DNA of 64,000 nucleotides, taken from an uncultured Parabacteroides sp. Lineage in GTDB: Bacteria; Bacteroidota; Bacteroidia; Bacteroidales; Tannerellaceae. The notes under the pieces were generated by a model. It was not told the origin of the DNA. It saw only the letters and a program-made list of their open reading frames with translations, and ran no database searches. Positions 8,427 to 16,650 of this stretch are shown here, in pieces (position 1 is the stretch's first letter; each line of letters begins with the position of its first letter). The stretch is taken from assembly GCF_905196875.1 (NCBI RefSeq), contig NZ_CAJJWO010000023.1, positions 7,790-71,789 of the forward strand, given 5' to 3'. Position numbers and translations under genes: made by a program.

Positions 8427-10229
8427 TTAATAGTAACCTTCATTCTGCTCTTCACTGATCTCTCCGACTGGGTTCAGGCGGTCGATATGTTTCTGCGGGA
8501 TCGGACGAAGTTTGTGATATGGTTTTATATGAATAGCTTCCGGATTATATTTCTTCACCCAATCATACAATAATTCGCAACGAACCAGATCTTCCCAACG
8601 ATTTGTTTCTCCCAGCAATTCGCGTCCCCGTTCGTTGAGGATGAATGTGATAAAATCGTCTTTCAGGTCTGCCACCGTAACTTTCAGCTCCTCATAAGTA
8701 CTTTTAGTATCGTTTGCGCCTCCTTCGAAAAGCCAGATTTGCTGTTCTTTCTGTTCTCCTTCAGCCCATGCGGCACGTTTACGGATCACATTGATGTATT
8801 CGGCAGCTTTATCGAACTCGCCTTTGCGGCCTGCTGCTTCGGCTGCCAATAGATATGTTTCAGCCAGACGCATACGAACCCATTCGCGTGAACCCTTTTC
8901 TTCCGAAACAGAAGGACGGTTCGGGTCCAGATATTTGACCAATGACGGGAAATAACGGATCGAATGCATTTCACGGGGGAAGTAAGAATAAGTATAGTTG
9001 GCACGGAATTTACGCATGTTATCGCTGTTGGATTCGAATCCGGTCTTTTCCATTGTGTAATAGATAGCCGTATCACCATGCTGGAACTTCAGTTTGCCGT
9101 CGATCTGTCCTTTGGATGGGTCCGGGTTGAAATAAACAGTACCATCATACGACAGCGGTCCCCATACGGGCAGCGTGTTTACGTTATTGGCATAATATAC
9201 CCATTTAAAACTTTTGTAAAAACGTGAATCGTGCAGACGGTCGAACAAGTTGTCCATCGTTTTCTTCGTTGCTACATGGCGACGATACGGACGGCCGTTT
9301 GCAATATCACGCAACATGCCTGGCTGGTCTTCATACCAGGACAGCCAGAATAGATGCTGTTTGTTTCCATCGCCGTTAAACATCGGTTCTGTCGTGAACT
9401 GTACGGCAAATACGACTTCCGAATTTCCCTGGTTACTGATATCCCACAGGGAAGAGAAGTTTTCCTGAAGGGAAAAGGCTCCGCTATTGATCACTTTTTC
9501 AGCATAATATAACGTACTGTCCATGTCTGTTGTTTGCTGGCCGCGCTGGTCGTTGATAGCACTGCCCCTGGTCAGATAAACCTTCGACAATAAATGTGCG
9601 GCAGAATAGCAGGTGGCACGTCCTTTGGTCGCAACTTTTACCGGCAGATTTTCTGCGGCGTTGCGTAAATCGCTTATAATTAGATTATATATGTCGGCTA
9701 TCGGAGCACGTTTGAAATTCGTACGGATATCGAAACTACCTTCAGTCACCAGCGGTATGCGTCCGAACTGTTGTACCAGGTCGAAATAAAGGTAAGCACG
9801 GATGAACTGCATTTCTGCGTAACTCTGCGATTTCACATTTTCAAGCAAATCCTGTGAATCCAGAATTTTCTGCATGGCGATATTGGCATCACTGATCCCT
9901 TTATAGTGGTTCTCCCACATCTCATATAAAATACCGTCATCCGGATTCAGCTGTGTCGCATACTTGTTATATGATTCGCGGTGACTACCGTCTTCCCCTT
10001 CCGTGAACAGGTCCGTACCATGTTCGGTCAGGACATCAAAACGTTCACCTCCGACTCCCCAGCGAAGAAAGCCGTACGCGGCCGTAATGGCTGCATTTAC
10101 TCCGGCTTCCGTTTCGTAATAGTCGTACGACATTACCGGAGCATCATCTTCACTTAACCAACTGCTGCAACCTGACGTAGAGAGTGTCAAGCCTGCCAGC
10201 ATATAGTAATATATAGATTTCATTTTCAT
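8427..10229 (-). CDS. SusD/RagB-like surface glycan-binding lipoprotein
   Basis: 600-residue outer-membrane lipoprotein with a lipobox near residues 18-21 (STSGC). SusD family features are present: an N-terminal TPR-like helical region (AEMQFIRAYLYFDLVQQFGRIPLV, about 135-158), a central variable ligand-binding region, and the C-terminal RagB/SusD signature (LNERGRELLGETNRWEDLVR). It would cap the SusC barrel encoded 21 bp upstream and capture an oligosaccharide or glycopeptide. The ligand cannot be predicted, and no glycoside hydrolase other than the DUF1080 protein is in the operon. Confidence 0.95.
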   Translation of the reverse strand: MKMKSIYYYMLAGLTLSTSGCSSWLSEDDAPVMSYDYYETEAGVNAAITAAYGFLRWGVGGERFDVLTEHGTDLFTEGEDGSHRESYNKYATQLNPDDGILYEMWENHYKGISDANIAMQKILDSQDLLENVKSQSYAEMQFIRAYLYFDLVQQFGRIPLVTEGSFDIRTNFKRAPIADIYNLIISDLRNAAENLPVKVATKGRATCYSAAHLLSKVYLTRGSAINDQRGQQTTDMDSTLYYAEKVINSGAFSLQENFSSLWDISNQGNSEVVFAVQFTTEPMFNGDGNKQHLFWLSWYEDQPGMLRDIANGRPYRRHVATKKTMDNLFDRLHDSRFYKSFKWVYYANNVNTLPVWGPLSYDGTVYFNPDPSKGQIDGKLKFQHGDTAIYYTMEKTGFESNSDNMRKFRANYTYSYFPREMHSIRYFPSLVKYLDPNRPSVSEEKGSREWVRMRLAETYLLAAEAAGRKGEFDKAAEYINVIRKRAAWAEGEQKEQQIWLFEGGANDTKSTYEELKVTVADLKDDFITFILNERGRELLGETNRWEDLVRCELLYDWVKKYNPEAIHIKPYHKLRPIPQKHIDRLNPVGEISEEQNEGYY

Positions 10230-10250
10230 TCTTTATTTATAAGGTTAAAA

Positions 10251-13200
10251 TTACAAAGTCATGTTTATACCAAATACCCAGGAACTTACACTCGGAGTAC
10301 CGAAGCCGCTACCGTCTGTTTTAGGATTACCGGAGTCGTCCACCTTGGCTGCTTCCGGATCGATACCTGTGTAATTGGTAAAAATAAACGGATTCTGGGC
10401 GGTAAAGTATACGCGTAGCTTTTCTACCATGAACTTCTTGGTAAGATTTTTGGGCAATGTATATCCCAGTGTCATTGTTTTTACACGCAGGTAATCGGCC
10501 TTTTCATAATAAGTGGATGTAATATAGATCGGACGTTCTTCATCGATACTGGGACGAGGATAAGCGTTTGTCGGATTATTCGGTGTCCAATAATCTACTT
10601 TTACACCACCGTTACGGCCGCAATGTTCCACTGCATAAATATCGTTATACAGCATGGCTCCCATACTGGCATATAAAAAGACCGACAGGTCGAAATTCTT
10701 ATAATTAAAGGTATTTACCATACTGGCAATCAGTTTCGGACGCGGATTTCCAAGTATCTGCTTATCGGCATCCGTAATCTTATGGTCACCGTTCACATCC
10801 TCGATTTTGATATCTCCCGGAACAAAGTCGGTACCGTTGGCTGCAAATTTAGCCATTTCTGCCAGGTCGGCTTCGGTGTTCTGCCAGATTCCAACCTTTT
10901 TGTAATCATAATGTACATTGACCGGCTGGCCGATGAACCATTTACTTCCTATATCATCATTTTTACCGTTGTATAATTCGACGATTTCTTCTTTGTTTGA
11001 GGATAGCATCAAATCCGTGCTCCACTGGAAGTCTTTCGTATTAATATTCATTGTATTAATAGAAACTTCTATACCTTTATTACGGGTCTTGCCCACGTTT
11101 GACAGCACGTTTGGGAAGCCGGAAACAACCGGCAACTGGCGTTCCAGCAGCAGATCGTGTGTGTTCTGCATATATAGATCGATCGTACCGTTGACACGTC
11201 CTTTCAAAATTCCGAAATCCAAACCGAGGTTCCACTGGTCGGTCGTTTCCCATGTCAGCAAACTGTTTGCCATGATATTGGGGGCATAACCGATTGTTTC
11301 CGAAGCGCCGTTGTCAAACGGATACCGGATCAATGTCAAACGGCCTTTTGTCTGGTAAGGATCTACAGCCGAGTTGCCGGTCTTACCAAAGCCGAGTCGC
11401 AGTTTCAGGTTATCCAGCCAACCGGATGTATTAGCCATGAAAGACTCTTCGTTAATACGCCATGCCAGGGCGGCGGAAGGGAAAAGAACCCATTTGTGTC
11501 CGTCTGCCAAACGGGAAGAACCGTCGTAACGGGCAGATACAGTTAACAGATACCGTCCTAAATAGTTATAATTGATACGTCCCATGAACGATGCCATATT
11601 CCATTTAACCATCGAGCTACCGATCGTGTTGGTCACCAATCCTGATCCTAAATCGTAATATTTAAGATTATCCGACGGCAGGTTTTCCATAGCGACATTG
11701 ACATTTTCCTTTTTATCTTCCTGGATCGATTGCAATAAGGTTACACCCAATGTGTGTTTATCGTTAAAGGTCTTATCATAGAAAAGCATATTTTCCAATG
11801 TAAACATCGTATACTTGTCTACGGCATTTTTAGCGTAGGAAGTACCCATACCCCGGTTACTTGTTTTTGCTGATCTGAATTCGTAATCTTGTACGGTACG
11901 TGAGTCGATACCTAAGTTCGAACGGAATTTCAAACCGTCGACAGGTAATTTGATATCCAGGAAATAGCTACCCAGATAGCGGGTCGTTTTCAACGGACGG
12001 TCTACTGCTCCAGGAACGAGATCCATCATCGTATTATATACATTGTAAGAACCAGGTAGCGGGATAAGCTCTCCCTTGTCATCCCACAACTGGGCCAGGG
12101 GGCTTAAACGCCAACCACTGGCAAGTCCGGAACCGCGTTGTTGAGTAGCGTGTGAATATTGTGTCTGTGCCCCGATCTTTACATACTTGTTGATCTCATG
12201 ATTCAGGTTCAAACGAATAGAGTAACGTTCATAATCTTCATCTTTAAAAATACCGTTATTATTATTGTAAGTAGCAGAAGCCAGGAAGTTGGTCCGTTCG
12301 CCGCCACCGCGGATACTCAGCTGATGGTCGGTCACCATACCGGTACGGGTTACGTTATCCATATAATGCGTAGTACGTACCCGGGACGGATCATAAACGC
12401 CATTGTCGCCCCAACCCATCATTACAGATTCCATGATAGACGCGTCACGTGTGAATCCCGGACAAACCAGGTCCTGATCTCTGGAAGCTACATCCGAATT
12501 GTATCGTATCGCAGAGTTTGCTGTGTTGCGATAAGCTTCACGAGTGTATTCCGCATATTCTCCGCCATCCCATAATTCCAACTGGTTCAGGATGGTTTGT
12601 GCGCCCACATAGCCGTTGTAGTCAATTTGGGTTTTGCCGGATTTGCCTTGTTTGGTACTGATCAGGATAACACCGTTAGCACCACGGGCTCCATAGATGG
12701 CTGTTGCGGAGGCATCTTTCAATACTTCCATGGACTCGATATCCGAAGGGCTGATCTCTCCCATGCCACCGGTAACGGGCACACCGTCGATTACATACAA
12801 TGGGTCGTTGCTGGCTTTAATAGAACGTTTACCACGGATCATTACACTGGGAGTTGCCCCCGGCGACCAGTTGGAGTTGGATACTACGACGCCCGGGATA
12901 CGTCCTTGCAGCGCTTCGGCAGCAGTGGTAGTCGGAACAGCCGTGATCTTGGCGGCATTGACAGAGGCGACAGCTCCGGTCAGGTCTCTTTTCTTAACGG
13001 TACCATAACCGACAACAACCACTTCGTCCAGTCCCTGCGCATCCTCTTTCAGCAAAACATCTATTTTGCTGGCGTTCGATACCTTAACTTCTACGGGAAG
13101 GTAACCGATGTAAGAGATCAGTAATGATTCTCCGGATGCTGTGTTAAGGGTGAAATTACCGTCGATATCGGTTATTGTTCCATTGGTCGTGCCTTTTACA

Positions 13201-13589
13201 ACAACATTGGCACCAATCACAGGTATACCTGTTTCGTCCAGTACAACCCCGGTAATTGTTTTTTCCGCTTGTTTGCCGGAAGCTTTAGCCGGAGCTTTGA
13301 CGATTACGATTGTCTTGTTACTGATTTTGTAAGAAAGACCTTGTTTTTCCAGTACTAGATTCAGGACCTCCTGTAAAGGACGGTCTGTTACTGAAACTAC
13401 AATATTCGGATTTTCACTCAGGATAATATCCCGGTAAACAACGGATAAAGAAGATTGAGCTTCTATTTTATTAAAGAACTCTTTCAGCGTGACATTCTGC
13501 AGATTCATTGATATTTTTTGCGAAATGTCCTGCGCATACATTGTTGAACAGAAGAATAGGAGTACAATACTCCAAAACACTTGCTTCAT
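10251..13589 (-). CDS. SusC-like TonB-dependent transporter with N-terminal STN signalling domain
   Basis: 1112-residue outer-membrane receptor. After the signal peptide (ends near MYAQ) come an STN domain (about 25-95), a carboxypeptidase-regulatory-like beta domain (about 106-190, ITGVVLDETGIPVIGANV), a plug with the SusC signature (SDIESMEVLKDASATAIYGARGANGV, about 280-305) and a 22-strand barrel ending in an aromatic-poor NMTL. STN-bearing SusC proteins contact a FecR anti-sigma factor, which matches the fecR gene just upstream and the ECF sigma gene beyond it. Import of a glycan sensed by this trans-envelope relay is the likely job. Confidence 0.95.
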   Translation of the reverse strand: MKQVFWSIVLLFFCSTMYAQDISQKISMNLQNVTLKEFFNKIEAQSSLSVVYRDIILSENPNIVVSVTDRPLQEVLNLVLEKQGLSYKISNKTIVIVKAPAKASGKQAEKTITGVVLDETGIPVIGANVVVKGTTNGTITDIDGNFTLNTASGESLLISYIGYLPVEVKVSNASKIDVLLKEDAQGLDEVVVVGYGTVKKRDLTGAVASVNAAKITAVPTTTAAEALQGRIPGVVVSNSNWSPGATPSVMIRGKRSIKASNDPLYVIDGVPVTGGMGEISPSDIESMEVLKDASATAIYGARGANGVILISTKQGKSGKTQIDYNGYVGAQTILNQLELWDGGEYAEYTREAYRNTANSAIRYNSDVASRDQDLVCPGFTRDASIMESVMMGWGDNGVYDPSRVRTTHYMDNVTRTGMVTDHQLSIRGGGERTNFLASATYNNNNGIFKDEDYERYSIRLNLNHEINKYVKIGAQTQYSHATQQRGSGLASGWRLSPLAQLWDDKGELIPLPGSYNVYNTMMDLVPGAVDRPLKTTRYLGSYFLDIKLPVDGLKFRSNLGIDSRTVQDYEFRSAKTSNRGMGTSYAKNAVDKYTMFTLENMLFYDKTFNDKHTLGVTLLQSIQEDKKENVNVAMENLPSDNLKYYDLGSGLVTNTIGSSMVKWNMASFMGRINYNYLGRYLLTVSARYDGSSRLADGHKWVLFPSAALAWRINEESFMANTSGWLDNLKLRLGFGKTGNSAVDPYQTKGRLTLIRYPFDNGASETIGYAPNIMANSLLTWETTDQWNLGLDFGILKGRVNGTIDLYMQNTHDLLLERQLPVVSGFPNVLSNVGKTRNKGIEVSINTMNINTKDFQWSTDLMLSSNKEEIVELYNGKNDDIGSKWFIGQPVNVHYDYKKVGIWQNTEADLAEMAKFAANGTDFVPGDIKIEDVNGDHKITDADKQILGNPRPKLIASMVNTFNYKNFDLSVFLYASMGAMLYNDIYAVEHCGRNGGVKVDYWTPNNPTNAYPRPSIDEERPIYITSTYYEKADYLRVKTMTLGYTLPKNLTKKFMVEKLRVYFTAQNPFIFTNYTGIDPEAAKVDDSGNPKTDGSGFGTPSVSSWVFGINMTL

Positions 13590-13682
13590 GATTACTTTAA
13601 ATTAGATTTAAGTTGATATTTAATATTAATACATACTCTGTTGATAGATAAATACTTCATTTCATAGGCTTACTTATTTTTT

Positions 13683-14657
13683 TTATTTATTAGACTTATT
13701 GATTACTACTTTGTTTCCTGTTATTTCATAATTGAATCCGTATTGAATTTTCAAAGCCTCCATTACATAAGGCAATTGTTCGTTCTTGAAGGAACCGGAA
13801 ATACGGTCGTTGGCTATTTCCGGACATTTCAATTCAATATTTACACCATACCATCGCTCTATTTTATGGAATACGGAGCTGAGCTTTTCTGATTCGAAAA
13901 CCAGGTGGTCGCGTGTCCAGGCCGTTTCTTTTACATTATCCGTATTGTAAAGGCTGATTTTCCGGTTGCCGGAATAGATTGCTTTCTGGTTGGGTTTTAA
14001 TATGAATGTTTCGGAAGGATATTTCGAATCATAAAGACGGATAGACCCTTCTATCAGGGATGTTTCGATCGAATTATTGTCGTTGTCGAGACAAACGTTG
14101 AAGCTGGTCCCCAGTACTTCTATGTTTAAATCTCCCGTTTGTACGACAAAAGGATGTTCCTTATCTTTTGAGACATGAAAATAGGCTTCCCCTGCCAGTT
14201 TGACGACACGTTTTCCGTTTTGATAGGTATATGACAGGGTACTTTCCGAATTTAATTTGACGGAGCTTTTATCCGGTAATGTTAATTGTACTTTGTTTCC
14301 TGCCGGAACTTCAGCCAGGAAGGGATCATCCGAGTCCTTTTTTTGCATAACGGATATGTTCCAGACTGTTACGGATAGTAATGCGATCACTGCGACGGTC
14401 GCAGCAATATGACGCCAGTACATAAACGTTTTCTTCTGTTGAGGCATTATTTGCTCGTGAAGTTTTTTGTGGATATTTTGTTTATGCTGTATATCCATAG
14501 CCGGATAGTTCTCATTTTCCAACCAGAATTTTTCCATCTTTTGGGATAGTTCGGTATCCGGAAGTCGATTCAAAGACTCTTTGAAGTCTTTGAATCTTTC
14601 CCGATCGGTATTTCCATTTAGGAATTGAGAATATAATTTGTTGAATGAATCAGTCAT
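13683..14657 (-). CDS. FecR-family anti-sigma factor
   Basis: Single-pass inner-membrane anti-sigma factor. It has a cytoplasmic N-terminus that would bind the sigma factor, a membrane helix (IAATVAVIALLSVTVW, about 95-110), a periplasmic FecR domain (VPAGNKVQLTLPDKSSVKLN through GTSFNVCLD) and a C-terminal DUF4974 domain that contacts the STN domain of the receptor. The frame can be extended 13 codons upstream to 14696, but the MTDSFNKLYSQF start at 14657 is the more natural beginning. It lies between the ECF sigma gene and its cognate SusC gene. Confidence 0.92.
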   Translation of the reverse strand: MTDSFNKLYSQFLNGNTDRERFKDFKESLNRLPDTELSQKMEKFWLENENYPAMDIQHKQNIHKKLHEQIMPQQKKTFMYWRHIAATVAVIALLSVTVWNISVMQKKDSDDPFLAEVPAGNKVQLTLPDKSSVKLNSESTLSYTYQNGKRVVKLAGEAYFHVSKDKEHPFVVQTGDLNIEVLGTSFNVCLDNDNNSIETSLIEGSIRLYDSKYPSETFILKPNQKAIYSGNRKISLYNTDNVKETAWTRDHLVFESEKLSSVFHKIERWYGVNIELKCPEIANDRISGSFKNEQLPYVMEALKIQYGFNYEITGNKVVINKSNK

Positions 14658-14743
14658 ATTTTTGTCATCGTTTATAGTTACACGTAATAGCATCAAAATA
14701 GTACCACCTATTTTGATGTGTTGTAAAACATATTTGTTCGGAC

Positions 14744-15319
14744 TTAAATAAAAAGGGCAAAGATGAAGTTGTATTTGCGTAATTCGGTGCGCAGTATCTT
14801 TAGTGCGGCGGATAAATGATTCTTTACTGTCTGCTCCGACAGGTTTGAGGCTGCTGCTATTTCAGCGTTACTCATTCCTTCTTCACGGCTGAGTTCGAAG
14901 ATATTCCGTTGGGCAGGAGTAAGCTTTTGTTTGGCAATCGCCAACTTTTCCAGAAAATCGTCGTAATATATTTTCTCGACGGAGGTATTATCGAGCAAGT
15001 TTTCATCTTCACAGAAAGAAATGTAATCTTCGAAATTCGGCCGGTTTATTTGTTGGCGGAAAATATCGATCACATGATTTTTTGCAATGGTGAACAACAT
15101 GGATTTGAAAGATCCTTCCACAGATAGGGAAGCCCTCATGCTCCACAATTTAAGGAAAGTCTCCTGAACAATATCTTCTGCTTGTACAACCGACTTGGTA
15201 TGTAATAAGGCAAACCCGTACAGGGAATCTGCGTATACATTATATAATGTATCAAAAGCTTCGTGAGAACCTTCACGAAGCTTATTTATAGTTTCGCTAT
15301 GTATGGATTTTTCATGCAT
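14744..15319 (-). CDS. ECF RNA polymerase sigma factor (Bacteroidales family)
   Basis: 191 residues from the MHEKSIHSETI start. Sigma-70 region 2 is visible (YADSLYGFALLHTKSVVQAEDIVQETFLKLW), as is region 4 (LTPAQRNIFELSREEGMSNAEIA, then the recognition helix NLSEQTVKNHLSAAL). The frame stays open to 15388, but that extension overlaps the mdh terminator hairpin (15368-15410) and a -7-like box (rc of TAAAGATA, 15348-15355). Start 15319 is therefore preferred. It would be held by the FecR protein and released on substrate binding to activate the downstream susCD-DUF1080 genes. Confidence 0.9.
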   Translation of the reverse strand: MHEKSIHSETINKLREGSHEAFDTLYNVYADSLYGFALLHTKSVVQAEDIVQETFLKLWSMRASLSVEGSFKSMLFTIAKNHVIDIFRQQINRPNFEDYISFCEDENLLDNTSVEKIYYDDFLEKLAIAKQKLTPAQRNIFELSREEGMSNAEIAAASNLSEQTVKNHLSAALKILRTELRKYNFIFALFI

Positions 15320-15367
15320 AATATAATACTGGCTTGTCTTAGGCATGTAAAGATAGAAATTGTTATA

Positions 15368-15410
15368 AACAAAAAAAGAGAATTCCACCCGGAATCCTCT
15401 TTTTTTGTTT
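15368..15410 (-). terminator. Terminator of mdh
   Basis: A strong, nearly symmetric hairpin of A-rich and T-rich arms around GAGAATTCC/GGAATCCTC with an ACCC loop lies 20 bp beyond the mdh stop. Both outer arms are runs of seven A or T, so it could work in both directions. It separates mdh from the sigma-factor operon, which reads the same way. Confidence 0.85.
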
Positions 15411-15429
15411 ATTTCAGTCGTTTACCTGC

Positions 15430-16371
15430 TTATAAGGCACCAACTTCTTTCAATGCTTCGTTTGTGCTCTTAACAGCAGCAGCGCTCTTAGCGAACAATT
15501 CTTTTTCTTCAGCAGTCAGTTCCAGTTCAACGATCTTTTCAACACCGTTGCGGCCGATGATAGCCGGAACACCGATACAGATGTCTGACTGTCCGTATTC
15601 GCCTTCCAAGGCTACGCAAGAAGGAATCATCTTCTTCTGGTCGTGAAGGATAGATTCTACTACATAGGCTCCTGCTGCACCCGGTGCATACCATGCAGAA
15701 GTACCCAGCAGTTTAGTCAGTGTAGCACCACCAACCATAGTAGAAGCAACCACTTCCTGCAGCTTTTCAGCGCTCAACAATTTGCTGACAGGGATACCTT
15801 TGTAAGTAGCCAGACGAGCCAACGGAATCATTGTAGTATCACCGTGACCACCGATTACCATACCTTCTACTTCATTAGCATTGCATCCCAGCGCCTGAGA
15901 CAAGAAATATTTGAAACGTGAGCTATCCAGTGCACCACCCATACCGATGATACGGTTTTTCGGCAGACCCAGAGATTTCAATGACAGGTAAGTCATTGTA
16001 TCCATCGGGTTAGAGATAACTACGATAATTGCATTCGGAGAATATTTCAGGGTGTTTTGAGCTACACTTTTAACGATACCAGCGTTAACACCGATCAACT
16101 CTTCACGAGTCATACCCGGTTTACGAGGAATACCTGAAGTGATAACTACAACATCAGAATTTGCAGTTTGAGCATAGTCGTTAGTGCAACCTACAACTGT
16201 TGTATCAAAACCCAGCAGCTGAGCTGTCTGCATCATATCCATTGCTTTACCTTCGGAAACACCTTCCTTAACATCAAGCATTACAACTTCGTCTGCCACT
16301 TCATTGAAGGCAAGAACATTTGCGCAAGTAGCACCTACATTACCGGCGCCAACAACTGTTACTTTAGACAT
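15430..16371 (-). CDS. mdh: Malate dehydrogenase (NAD-dependent, LDH-like class)
   Basis: 313-residue TCA-cycle enzyme that interconverts malate and oxaloacetate. The N-terminal Rossmann motif is GAGNVGATCANVLA (about residues 7-20). The mobile-loop arginine region is SGIPRKPGMTREEL (about 80-93), and the catalytic histidine is in IGGHGDTTMIPLARL (about 175). The length is typical for the cytosolic bacterial MDH type related to lactate dehydrogenase. It is monocistronic: a TAnnTTTG box lies upstream and a strong terminator downstream. Confidence 0.96.
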   Translation of the reverse strand: MSKVTVVGAGNVGATCANVLAFNEVADEVVMLDVKEGVSEGKAMDMMQTAQLLGFDTTVVGCTNDYAQTANSDVVVITSGIPRKPGMTREELIGVNAGIVKSVAQNTLKYSPNAIIVVISNPMDTMTYLSLKSLGLPKNRIIGMGGALDSSRFKYFLSQALGCNANEVEGMVIGGHGDTTMIPLARLATYKGIPVSKLLSAEKLQEVVASTMVGGATLTKLLGTSAWYAPGAAGAYVVESILHDQKKMIPSCVALEGEYGQSDICIGVPAIIGRNGVEKIVELELTAEEKELFAKSAAAVKSTNEALKEVGAL

Positions 16372-16427
16372 AATAATAAGTTTTATATGTTATTACTTAT
16401 AAAAATACTTCCTGTTTTTAACGTGGA

Positions 16428-16435
16428 CAAAGGTA
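16428..16435 (-). promoter_or_regulatory. Predicted -7 box of mdh
   Basis: Reading leftward the sequence is TACCTTTG, a perfect TAnnTTTG match, 57 bp upstream of the mdh start. A clear -33 TTG is not found at the usual distance. The remainder of the 280-bp spacer up to 16650 holds a hairpin with CCTTCT/AGAAGG arms near 16520-16561, possibly in the leader of the rightward susC gene. Confidence 0.45.
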
Positions 16436-16650
16436 CAATGTATTGGCGAATAAAGAAATATTTCCGTAAATAATTTATCGGCTCCTATTATTAATTATCA
16501 CTAAATGCTAATCGCTATTCCTTCTTCTACAAATGACACGTTGCGTAGACGATAGAAGGAGAGCGAACAAATTGTGGATATAAATGAACAATCATTGCTG
16601 TTCCGGCGTTTTTATCATAAGGGGTCTTTTAATCTTAAATCAGTTGTAAT

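Noticed and set aside
15320..15388. Longer N-terminus of the ECF sigma factor
   Set aside because: It would overlap the mdh terminator hairpin and a -7-like box; the MHEKS start at 15319 fits the family.
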